Position numbers and translations under genes: made by a program. A stretch of DNA of 49,598 nucleotides from Herbivorax alkaliphila. GTDB lineage: Bacteria; Bacillota; Clostridia; Acetivibrionales; Acetivibrionaceae. Positions 26,808 to 35,310 of the stretch are shown here, in pieces. Position 1 is the first letter of the stretch. The number at the start of each line of letters is the position of its first letter. The notes beneath the pieces are model-generated. The model was not told the DNA's origin. It did not search any database and saw only the letters and a program-made list of their open reading frames with translations. The stretch spans positions 1-49,598 of the forward strand of contig NZ_JAVDDS010000030.1 of the NCBI RefSeq assembly GCF_030848475.1. Direction: 5' to 3'.

Positions 26808-26982
26808 TAAATATTGGACAAATGAACGTGGAAGTACAGAAATAGATTTTGTCATTGATAACGGTCAAGATGTTGTCCCTATTGAAGTGAAAGCTGAGGT
26901 TAACTTAAAAGCCAAAAGTTTAAAGACTTACTTTGAGAAATTTAGTCCAAAAACTTCAATTAGGACAGCTATGACTGAATAT
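26808..26982 (+). pseudogene. AAA_14/DUF4143 ATPase relic, right part
   Basis: Almost identical to 20780-20954 of the intact gene: YWTNERGSTEIDFVIDN and PIEVKAEVNLKAKSL. It ends abruptly at GACTGAATAT, where the pectate lyase relic begins on the other strand. It is the continuation of the piece at 25397-25542. Confidence 0.88.
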
Positions 26983-27738
26983 TTCCACTATTCCATTGTA
27001 TTTTACCTTGATCACTACTATTATTACTGTAATTCCTCCATGCATTTCTTTGATTGTCAAAATAATTGTTTTCAACAAGTATCTTACTTTGACACCTACA
27101 CCAATATTGTACAGAGCTCCTGGAGAACCAAAGTAATTATTATAAACATGAACCTTTCCATAACGTACTCGTGGCATTCTTTAATCGCAACCATTATCAT
27201 ACCAATTATGATGCATTGTTACATGAAGCTTCCCTGCATCAGTTGAAACATTATCTCCATTAGCTATAAGGTTTGTAAAATTATGTTCTCTTTGATTAGG
27301 GTAACGAAATCTACACCATGAAACAGTAACAAAATCTGATGCCCTCACAATATCTATAGCACCATCTGCACAATCATAAATAGTACCTCTAGTAATAAAT
27401 ACCTTGGTACTTCCAGAAACCTCAATACCATCACCTGTCGCTACACCATCAGGATTTGTTATATTAAGGTTTTTTATAATTACATTGTTAGTATTTTCAA
27501 TTGAAATACAACCTTTAATAGTACTATCTGAATTTTTCCCTTGTATTATTTTATTTGAAGATACTCTAGTTCTGATGATCCTAACTTTATATTTCCATCA
27601 ACAGTTATAATCACTAATAATCCCATCGCTTGCTTCTGCATATACACTCTGTTTATCAGACATCAATAAACCACCAACTAGCATTCAAAGCGTACCAAAG
27701 GCAATTACACCACTTACGATTTTTGTGCTTTTAAGCAT
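26983..27738 (-). pseudogene. Pectate lyase family 1 (PL1) relic
   Basis: The minus strand starts with a signal-peptide-like MLKSTKIVSGVIAFGTL, then TGA, then MLVGGLLM and SVYAEASDG. After frameshifts it reads the right-handed beta-helix of a PL1 pectate lyase: NVIIKNLNITNPDG, GDGIEVSGSTKVFITRGT, DGAIDIVRASDFVTVSWCRF, LHVTMHHNWYDNGCD, then TAA, then RMPRVRYGKVHVYNNYF and, in another frame, ENNYFDNQRNAWRNY. It ends at the junction near 26983, so the C terminus is gone. At least four lesions are visible. It shows that the lineage once secreted a pectinase from this locus. Confidence 0.88.
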
Positions 27739-27768
27739 AATTTAACTATCTTATATTACATAGATTTG

Positions 27769-27788
27769 AGTGAACTCGTTTAGCTAAA
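27769..27788. repeat. Left-end relic of the dispersed multi-hairpin element
   Basis: AGTGAACTCGTTTAGCTAAA is identical to the left end of copy C at 30035. The rest of the element is absent. It lies just upstream of the pectate lyase relic and marks another break point. Confidence 0.6.
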
Positions 27789-27842
27789 AATGCAACCAGA
27801 GAATTATCATTTTTTTTGATTAACTCTTTGCTTTTGTATTTT

Positions 27843-29285
27843 TTAATATGCAAACTCTCCTTCGATATCTGTTATACAATACTTTCCATCAATTTTTGTC
27901 ATTACAAAAACTATACTTTTATTTTGTACAGGTACAGTAACAACACTGGAATTATCACTTCTTTGTATATCAAATTCTTTTGCGTCCAATTGAATCTCAG
28001 TTTGCCATTTATATATATCATCTAACTGGTTAATCTTTTGAAAATTCACTGATTTTTCACTTAAATTAATCTCACTCAATCTTGTTTGAACATTCTTACT
28101 TTCTCTATCTTTTTCCCAAAGCATATTTAATTTCAAAAACTGTCTAATTACAGCTCCTTCACCTTCTGGATACTCTGGAATATGAACATCTGAAGAAATA
28201 TAATCAAATGATTCTCCATTCCATTTATAATACCGCAACACATTGAAATACATAACACCATAACTATGCCTATGTTGTGTATATCCATCATAAATATTAT
28301 TATCACCTGATGAAGTCAATCTATCATTCCCAACTCCAGTTGGAGATGCACTATACCCAACCATTTCAATTCCATCTTCAACTATTCTATATAGTGCAAA
28401 TCCTGATAAGTTAGCACCGTTAGTTACAAAAGCATTAATATATTTATGCTCAGCTCCCTTCATACTAACAAGATGAGCATCATAAACACCATATCCCCCA
28501 CCCTCAATAAGACCAAGTTCATGTAATTCATCTTCAGTTTCTCTCAATACATAAATTTTTTCACTTCCATATCCAACACCAACCGATATTACTATTTCCT
28601 CATTTCCATCTAAGTTAATATCCTCTTTTATATAACCTACTACTTCCCCATCTGTATTTAAAAAATCTAAGTATCTATTATATTTTGTTTGCATATTATC
28701 AGTTTCTATAAAATCTATTTTTTCTCCATTTAGAATATAACTTTTTACTTTTCTATTTTCTTTGTCAATTAAAACTTCTATCTTTATATTATTACTTTCA
28801 TCTACAAGAGAATAATTCCAAAACCCATTTGCCTGAGCAATTGGCTCAATTAAGCTTCCAATTGCTTCTTTATGTATAATTTCAGTTGGAAGTTTTACAT
28901 AAAATGTAGGATATGTTTTGTTTTCTGTTAATTCCAACTTACTTATAGGTATGTTTTTATCTTCTAATACATCTTTTACTGGATGATCCCAATTAACTAT
29001 ATCATCAATTATAGTTATATCTGACTGCATACAACCATTGTCTTGTAATTGTGTATCGTCCACTTCAATTACATCTGATTGTGTTGAGCTATTGTCTTGT
29101 GAATTTTCTTCATTCACCTCAATCACATCTGATTGTTTTGAGCTATTATCTTGCAAACTTGCATCATTTGCCTCAATTACATCTGCTGTTGGCAATATTT
29201 TACCATTCTCTTTATCAGAGTCATTCTGACTACTGCAAGATGATAAAATCATGCATAAAACGCTACAAATAATAATTTTTTTCAT
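27843..29285 (-). CDS. Hypothetical lipoprotein with N-terminal 18-residue repeats
   Basis: 480 residues. A lipoprotein signal with lipobox LSSC (cysteine near residue 17) implies anchoring on the outer face of the membrane. Residues about 34-95 contain three and a half repeats of 18 residues (SDVIEVNEENSQDNSSTQ and variants), rich in Asp and Asn. The rest is a folded domain with a calcium-loop-like DINLDGNEEIVIS near residue 222 and glycine-rich GLIEGGGYGVYDAH; this resembles FG-GAP/VCBS-like loops, though only weakly. The family is not recognised. AAGGAG precedes the ATG. Its upstream DNA shares a block with the Rpn genes. It is intact among relics. Confidence 0.8.
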   Translation of the reverse strand: MKKIIICSVLCMILSSCSSQNDSDKENGKILPTADVIEANDASLQDNSSKQSDVIEVNEENSQDNSSTQSDVIEVDDTQLQDNGCMQSDITIIDDIVNWDHPVKDVLEDKNIPISKLELTENKTYPTFYVKLPTEIIHKEAIGSLIEPIAQANGFWNYSLVDESNNIKIEVLIDKENRKVKSYILNGEKIDFIETDNMQTKYNRYLDFLNTDGEVVGYIKEDINLDGNEEIVISVGVGYGSEKIYVLRETEDELHELGLIEGGGYGVYDAHLVSMKGAEHKYINAFVTNGANLSGFALYRIVEDGIEMVGYSASPTGVGNDRLTSSGDNNIYDGYTQHRHSYGVMYFNVLRYYKWNGESFDYISSDVHIPEYPEGEGAVIRQFLKLNMLWEKDRESKNVQTRLSEINLSEKSVNFQKINQLDDIYKWQTEIQLDAKEFDIQRSDNSSVVTVPVQNKSIVFVMTKIDGKYCITDIEGEFAY

Positions 29286-29307
29286 TTATTTTCTCCTTGT
29301 TTTTTAG

Positions 29308-29376
29308 ATTATTATAACATAAATTTTTAGCTTTTTTATAATTTTGTCTTATTACTTTTCACAATCATATAGTTTT
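29308..29376 (-). promoter_or_regulatory. Rpn-type upstream block in front of the lipoprotein gene
   Basis: Shares long stretches (ATTTTTAGCTTTTTTATA and ATTTTGTCTTA, plus CACAA.CATATAGTTT) with the regions before both Rpn genes. It probably carries the promoter (TTATAATAAT on the minus strand). It implies that the lipoprotein gene was placed behind an Rpn-type upstream region, or the reverse. Confidence 0.6.
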
Positions 29377-29412
29377 CCCATGAACAGTATAGTACCTGTA
29401 GCATCTTCAGTT

Positions 29413-29870
29413 ATAAAAAGGTTTTAACAGGAAGAATTCAGGACATTGCAGACCAAGCAATGGTTGTATTGAAAAACAATATGAAAACTCCTTCTGTTAT
29501 AAATGGACTAACGCGTGAAGAGAAAAGTGAATATCCTACACTTGTTCTTAGAGAAGCGATAGTTAATACACTTGTGCATAGGAACTACAGTATAAGTGGT
29601 TCAAAAATAAGAATATTTATGTTTGAAGACAGGATAGAGTTTTATAGCCCTGGCAGACTTCCTAATACTGTAACAATACATAAAATGAAAATAGGTGTTT
29701 CCTACGCAAGGAATCCTTTTCTGGTAAAATACATGGAGAATCTTAGGTATATTGATCAATTGGGAAGAGGTATACCTATGATATTAAAAACAATGAAGGA
29801 AATTGGGGCAAAAGAACCGCTGCTCAAAGAGTCTGGCGAGGAGTTTGTTTTGACAATATACAACTGATTT
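29413..29870 (+). pseudogene. Partial second copy of the Schlafen-type ATP-binding protein
   Basis: Gap-free match to 21729-22186 with only five differences that I can see in 458 bp. It begins and ends sharply, so it is a recent segmental copy. It stays open from an internal ATG at 29460 (135 codons), but lacks the N-terminal half. It keeps the family motif YSPGRLPNTV, which is mutated in the longer copy. Confidence 0.88.
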
Positions 29871-29899
29871 GTTTTTAAATAAAAATCCCAAAAGAGACT

Positions 29900-30030
29900 T
29901 CTAATACTTTATTAAACAAGTCCTAAAATTTCACTAAAGTCATATAAAGATTTAAAAGCCGCAAGTTTTGATGAGCATTTTTCTAAGCCTTCTTTGTCCA
30001 TAAAAAAATTATAGATTCTGATTTATTACT
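29900..30030. pseudogene. Short mosaic of gene fragments
   Basis: Bases around 29907-29962 repeat 25368-25440 (end of the membrane relic, then the start of the AAA_14 ATPase piece). Bases around 29985-30032 resemble the P-loop region of the DUF234 ATPase gene at about 17652-17700 (reverse strand SNKSESIIFL against SNKTEFIVLY). No open frame remains. It borders copy C of the dispersed element. Confidence 0.45.
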
Positions 30031-30034
30031 GCTT

Positions 30035-30146
30035 AGTGAACTCGTTTAGCTAAAGCTAAACATCGAAGCTTCATGTGGAGACTCAACTCCACATGAAAAT
30101 TCATAAGATAAACTCTACCTTATGGAAGGTGGAGCCTTAGAACAAG
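30035..30146. repeat. Dispersed 112-bp multi-hairpin element, copy C
   Basis: Same length and same three hairpins as copy B. The central hairpin is TCATGTGGAG-actcaa-CTCCACATGA, with the paired change relative to copy B. The third is ACTCTACCTT-atgg-AAGGTGGAGC. It lies 27 bp beyond the end of the defence operon, and its hairpins could also end that transcript. Confidence 0.75.
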
Positions 30147-30173
30147 ATAAAAAATAAAATTGACATAAATCTT

Positions 30174-33100
30174 TCACATCATTTCCTGCAATACTTCTAT
30201 ACATTTACTTTTTTGAACTCCATCAAGTGAATTAAAAATACTAACTATACTATCAATATTAAGCTCATTTACCCTTTTCTCAATTCTATCCCTATACATA
30301 TCACACTTACTTATCAAATGATCATTAATATAATAAGGAATAGCTGCTGTTTCATTTAGCCATGTCAGGCATTGATTAGAATTCCATCTATCTACTTCAT
30401 CAATGTTAAATGAAAGATGGTTTTTTTCCAAAACTGAATTTAAATTATTAATCCTAATTCTTAATTCGTCAATATAGCTATCAATTATATTATCAACGCT
30501 GACTATTTCATCATATTCTTTATACTTATTCTTTAATAGTTTTGAATTCTCGAGCTTATCTGTAAGCTTTTCTAACTCATCTACCACTTCAATATCTTTT
30601 AAAACATTTTGAATTACACTACCAATTTCCTCTATGTCCTCTTTATCTATCTGCCTTAACTTCTTAGCTATTAAACTCTCAATTTTTGATAAAACTTTTT
30701 TTGCATTTTGTATACTGTTTATTTCTAATGCATCATCCTGAATTTTTATGATTGAATCTACTAATTCATCTAGCTTTTCTTGTATGTCCGCAAGTTTTTT
30801 CTCAAGTTTTTCTTTATAGGACTTTTTTTCTGCTGAGTGCAAAACCTTATTTTCCTCTAAATTACTCATTAAAGTACTAGCTTCATCTTTCCATTTTAAT
30901 AAATCTTCTTGACTTGAAAATTCTGTTATGTTGGTATTGTTTAAAAAACTATTAACTCTATTTAATACAGTTTCAATCATTTTTATTTTTTTAAGATCAC
31001 CTAATATATCGTCTAATCTATTATGAGTAAGAGATGCATATTCATCATACCCAATATTTCTAAGATTTTCCCTTAAAGCCTTCATCCATTTTTCAAAGGC
31101 ACTAACCTGAGCTGTGCTATTACACTTTACTTTTCTTATAAAATTTTCAAAATTCTTCTCAATGAATTCTCGTGCTTTATCCACTAGCAGCTCAAACATT
31201 TTTAAATGCTTTTTGTTATATACATACTGAGAGTTTTCTTCAATTACACCACTTAAAATTTCACATTGGGAAATCACCTTTACAATATATTTGTAATCCT
31301 CTTCTTCAAACCCTTTTGATAATATTCCCTTCATTTCAGCAATAAATTTATTCGTTCTATCATGTAATCTCAAGCCTTCATTCAATATTATTTTACATCC
31401 CTCTACCTTTTCTTTAAATTCCTCTGGTACATCTTCTTCTGCCTCTAAAGCATCTAACTCACTTTTAAGCTTAGGACATTCATCTATATCTACATTTTTT
31501 TCAATTTTTGAACATATCATTTGATATCTAGATAGGTATTCACTTAAATCAACCTTAATAATGCTTGTTTCATTTAATAGTGAAAAGTCTAAGTTTTTCT
31601 CATTAAAATATTTAGACGCCCAATCAGAATTCTTTAAAACAGTTCCTGCAACTGACATCTTTAGTTCAATTCCCTTTACTGCTAAATAAACTGACAGTAA
31701 TAGAGAAAAACTATAATCATTTAAACCATATGGAATTCCAATATATTTCGTATAAATACTCTTTAGATTTATTTCATTTGACTGCTCTAAAAAACTATCC
31801 ATATCATCAAAAATAGCCTTTACCTTTTGGTTAGATGGATAAACTAGTTTATAATCCTTATTAACTACTCCCCAACCTGTAACTTCATTTATTAAAACTA
31901 AGTCTATTCTGTTTTTTACATCTTTATTCTGTGTTTGTATCCATTGGTAACTAAAATGAGACATTACATTTCTAGCTACATTTGCATATGTCTTTTTCGC
32001 ATTTGATATATTTTTATTATTAAATCCTTCAAAAGGAAATGGTATTATTTCTGTATAAAGCTTTTTAAATATTTCATTACATAATTTACTTGGCCTTAAT
32101 TCTGCTTTTTCAATGCCATTTTTGCTAATAAAAAGCCTTTTTAATGTCAATTCACTAAATTTATCTAATAAGTTTTCATCTATTTTATTCATAAATCTTG
32201 TAATAAATTTTGAAAATTTCATCTTTTCTTCTTCAGTAAACTTTTTTGAAATATTGTATTCTATAAGAACATCATACAATTCATTTTCCACATCGTCTAA
32301 TAACAAAAACAATACCGGATATTTATCTAACTCATATTTATTGTATAAATCAATAAGTCTATTTACCTCTTCTAATCCATCATTTGAATTGCAATAAACG
32401 TAGAACAATCTTCCCTTCATCTTGTCAGGAGATGTCCTGTTTTTAAAATCTCTAATATAATTTTCAATAAATGTTTTATTGATACTTGCTGCAGTTAATA
32501 ACTCTTGCTCATATTGCCATTCGCTTGTCCTAATATTATTTTTAACTGCAAAGTCAGTTTTTATAGGATTATCAAGACCTATTTGAGTCTTTATATCAGT
32601 ATTTAATAAAATATCTAATGTGATATTTTGCAATTCTGATTTCTTTTTTCTTATAAATCTTTTAAAGTCATTAATGCCTGTAGCATCTTCAATAAAGTCA
32701 TAGGTAAAATTCTTCTCATCATAACTAATCATCCCATAACTTTCTTCTAAATCTTTTAATAATTCTTCTACAGAATCACTGCTTATATTTGTAACACATT
32801 CCATTGCAAGCAGTAAGTCATTCCAGTCACTAGTTTTAAATCTGCCTAGTTTTAATATCAAAATACCTGCTAATACATCCACTTGAACATTATTAAGCTT
32901 ATCCTTATATTTAATATAAATCTTATCATATAAAGAACAGTACTCGCTTTTTTGTCTGCCTTCAGTTTCTGCCAACAATAATTCTTTGAAAAAATCTCCT
33001 CTTATTATGTGGATTGGCAATATTTGTGGCAAATCTCCTAATTCTTTTATATCGCTATTCTCTGCAGCTCCAAATGTGTCCATTAAAAAATTCAAAGCTG

Positions 33101-34424
33101 ATCTTTGCTGATACCAGTCTGATAAATGTTTTAAAAGCCACACTGTAAGTGGATTAAAAGGATATATACCCTGAAGTATAACTTTATTAAAACTATCCCA
33201 ATTATTCCATATGCCTATGTTTTCAGTCTGTGATGTCCAATCTTTAAGCCTGTCAAACAATAATCTATTTTTATCAAGTACTTTGTTTTTATTAAAATAT
33301 CCTTTTATAAAATAGTCAAATTTCTCTTTATCATGCTTTTCTATTAAATTTGCAAATATGGTTTCTAAATTTGATGATAAATAAATCTTTTCTCCTGCTT
33401 CATATCTTCCTATATAACGAGTTATGTTTGAAGTTTTATTTACTCTTGCCATATATGTTTTAAGGTCTGATTGAATAAATGCCACAAGTATAATATTATT
33501 ATTTGTATCTTGGATTACTTCAAATATTTGCTGTAGTGCTGCATCGCCAGCCCTATTAGGATATTCTGAAGCATATTCAATATATCTTCCAAACTCATCA
33601 AACAATATAAGTATTTTATTAAACTCACCCTTATCTCCACAAAGCCTTTCAACTAATTTGCCTAACACTTCAGCTGCCGATATTCCTTCGTCCCATCTTA
33701 TATAGTTTCCTGTTACTTCTTTGTATACTTCATTTACAGCTTCAAAAACTTCATCTTTATATATGTTATCAAGTAAATATTGCTTCGAATCATTTCCTGT
33801 TATGTCATATTTAGCAGCAGATTTTTTAAAACTTTCTTCAAATACATCATAGTTTCTTTCTAAAAATTGCTGTGCTACACTATATGCTTTTGTAAATTCT
33901 GAAAACATTTCATCGCCATAGCCAAAGGTCTTTAAAACTTTTTTTGCACTGTTTAAAATCTCATAATTAAGATTAAAATCATTCATACCATTTAGCATAA
34001 TAACTAAATTAGGTTTATCCATTTTAGTTGCGATATCTTCGGAAATAGTATTATCTGCTACTTTAATATTATTAAGTATTTTATTTACTAGTTGGTCTTC
34101 TTTTTTAGTTGAAAACAACTTACCAAGTGTAGCAGCTAAATGAGATTTACCCGTACCATAAGGTGCTATTGTAAGTAATATAGGATTACCCTCATCATCA
34201 TAGAGCTTGTCAGATATAAGTTTTGAATACGTACAAGTATCCATTAATTTATGACTTTTAAATTCTACATCATCTTCTGTTACTCCAAAAAAATCAGGCC
34301 CATGAAAAACAAAATTTTCTGAAACGTTCTTTGACTTTTCATTGTCATAATACCAGTCAGTTTGAACTGCTCCTCCAAAAACAACGTCTCTTTTTAATCT
34401 TAAAATATCATGTACCTTTGGCAT
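30174..34424 (-). CDS. Very large P-loop ATPase, BrxC/PglY-like, last gene of the operon
   Basis: 1416 residues. A conserved opening (RDVVFGGAVQTDWYYDN, NFVFHGPDFFGV) leads to Walker A in APYGTGKSHLAATLG near residue 91 and Walker B in ILILFDEFGRYIEY near residue 275, followed by a sensor-like ILVAFIQSDLKTYMAR. The last 400 residues are strongly coiled-coil, with long Glu/Lys/Leu heptads. Size and order recall the large AAA ATPases of BREX (BrxC) and Pgl (PglY); this is an analogy from architecture, not a proven family match. It likely drives assembly or signalling of the defence complex on DNA. AGGAGGTG precedes the ATG and the gap to the upstream gene is 16 bp. Confidence 0.75.
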   Translation of the reverse strand: MPKVHDILRLKRDVVFGGAVQTDWYYDNEKSKNVSENFVFHGPDFFGVTEDDVEFKSHKLMDTCTYSKLISDKLYDDEGNPILLTIAPYGTGKSHLAATLGKLFSTKKEDQLVNKILNNIKVADNTISEDIATKMDKPNLVIMLNGMNDFNLNYEILNSAKKVLKTFGYGDEMFSEFTKAYSVAQQFLERNYDVFEESFKKSAAKYDITGNDSKQYLLDNIYKDEVFEAVNEVYKEVTGNYIRWDEGISAAEVLGKLVERLCGDKGEFNKILILFDEFGRYIEYASEYPNRAGDAALQQIFEVIQDTNNNIILVAFIQSDLKTYMARVNKTSNITRYIGRYEAGEKIYLSSNLETIFANLIEKHDKEKFDYFIKGYFNKNKVLDKNRLLFDRLKDWTSQTENIGIWNNWDSFNKVILQGIYPFNPLTVWLLKHLSDWYQQRSALNFLMDTFGAAENSDIKELGDLPQILPIHIIRGDFFKELLLAETEGRQKSEYCSLYDKIYIKYKDKLNNVQVDVLAGILILKLGRFKTSDWNDLLLAMECVTNISSDSVEELLKDLEESYGMISYDEKNFTYDFIEDATGINDFKRFIRKKKSELQNITLDILLNTDIKTQIGLDNPIKTDFAVKNNIRTSEWQYEQELLTAASINKTFIENYIRDFKNRTSPDKMKGRLFYVYCNSNDGLEEVNRLIDLYNKYELDKYPVLFLLLDDVENELYDVLIEYNISKKFTEEEKMKFSKFITRFMNKIDENLLDKFSELTLKRLFISKNGIEKAELRPSKLCNEIFKKLYTEIIPFPFEGFNNKNISNAKKTYANVARNVMSHFSYQWIQTQNKDVKNRIDLVLINEVTGWGVVNKDYKLVYPSNQKVKAIFDDMDSFLEQSNEINLKSIYTKYIGIPYGLNDYSFSLLLSVYLAVKGIELKMSVAGTVLKNSDWASKYFNEKNLDFSLLNETSIIKVDLSEYLSRYQMICSKIEKNVDIDECPKLKSELDALEAEEDVPEEFKEKVEGCKIILNEGLRLHDRTNKFIAEMKGILSKGFEEEDYKYIVKVISQCEILSGVIEENSQYVYNKKHLKMFELLVDKAREFIEKNFENFIRKVKCNSTAQVSAFEKWMKALRENLRNIGYDEYASLTHNRLDDILGDLKKIKMIETVLNRVNSFLNNTNITEFSSQEDLLKWKDEASTLMSNLEENKVLHSAEKKSYKEKLEKKLADIQEKLDELVDSIIKIQDDALEINSIQNAKKVLSKIESLIAKKLRQIDKEDIEEIGSVIQNVLKDIEVVDELEKLTDKLENSKLLKNKYKEYDEIVSVDNIIDSYIDELRIRINNLNSVLEKNHLSFNIDEVDRWNSNQCLTWLNETAAIPYYINDHLISKCDMYRDRIEKRVNELNIDSIVSIFNSLDGVQKSKCIEVLQEMM

Positions 34425-34440
34425 AAAAGAACACCTCCTA

Positions 34441-35268
34441 TTAAATTAGCAAAGAATAAATATTACTCAACAAATCCCCACTATTTTTATTTATAAGAAC
34501 AGTTGCAGGATTTAATTGTCTATTAATATTTAATATTCCTTTCTCAGATATCTTCTCTATTACACTCATTGCCTCATCTTCATTCCACCCAAAACCTCTG
34601 TTCCACAAAATTTCATTAAACACTTCATTCACTGTAAACTCTTTTCTTTTACTATCATACTCTTCAAGCTCTTTTATAAGAGTATAGGCATAAGCATAGG
34701 CATACTGAGGGTTATATCTTAATGGTTTAAATATATAAATATTGTTATCAATATCTATAAAATTTATTGATTGCAAAGAATTATTAGTCAAATAACAACT
34801 CCTAAAAGGGGTTAAATTTAGTAACTCTACATTAAACTCCTTTTCTGTTGATTCTTTTATAAGCTTCTCACTTAAATTATTTCCATATTGAAAAACTAAT
34901 TTTCTGCAAATATAAAACCATATATCTGCACCAAAAAATTTGGACGTTAAAAAATAATTACATATTTGCTTTGTTATATCTTCTAAAAAATACGGATCTT
35001 CTTCAGAAACTAATTCACCTAACTCAGTTCTTATTATTCTATATTTCCCTGATGCTTTTTCATATTCTATAAGATTCATAAAATTACTATAATAAATATG
35101 AGGTTCAACTTTACCAGAACTTTTTCCAGTAGGTATACCTGTTATATTTGATATTTCCTCTTTTGTAATTTCATCATAATTATTTGCTATTTCTATATTA
35201 ATTTTTGATATATGTTGCAAATCAGGATAAAAAGTTTGGTGAAAATTAATATTTGTACTTTTTTTCAA
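34441..35268 (-). CDS. DUF4007-like protein of the defence operon
   Basis: About 275 residues. The pattern NFHQTFYPDLQHISKI at the start, a helix-turn-helix-like EEISNITGIPTGKSSG with YYSNFMNLIEY, and EDPYFLEDITKQICNYFL fits DUF4007 proteins, which I know as neighbours of phosphorothioation-type genes. It should bind DNA or bridge ATPases, but no function is established. Start: a TTG at 35268 lies 5 bases behind GAGGTGGG; a TTG at 35283 overlaps that site and is less likely. It sits between the FtsK-type nuclease and the large ATPase with gaps of 42 and 16 bp. The family call is moderate. Confidence 0.6.
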   Translation of the reverse strand: MKKSTNINFHQTFYPDLQHISKINIEIANNYDEITKEEISNITGIPTGKSSGKVEPHIYYSNFMNLIEYEKASGKYRIIRTELGELVSEEDPYFLEDITKQICNYFLTSKFFGADIWFYICRKLVFQYGNNLSEKLIKESTEKEFNVELLNLTPFRSCYLTNNSLQSINFIDIDNNIYIFKPLRYNPQYAYAYAYTLIKELEEYDSKRKEFTVNEVFNEILWNRGFGWNEDEAMSVIEKISEKGILNINRQLNPATVLINKNSGDLLSNIYSLLI

Positions 35269-35310
35269 AATATCCCACCTCAATTATTAAATCTATTTAA
35301 AAATAATCTC

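Noticed and set aside
26788-27246. 152-codon plus-strand open frame starting in the Rpn upstream block
   Set aside because: A chance fusion of the Rpn unit edge, an ATPase fragment and the antisense of the pectate lyase relic; no single gene.
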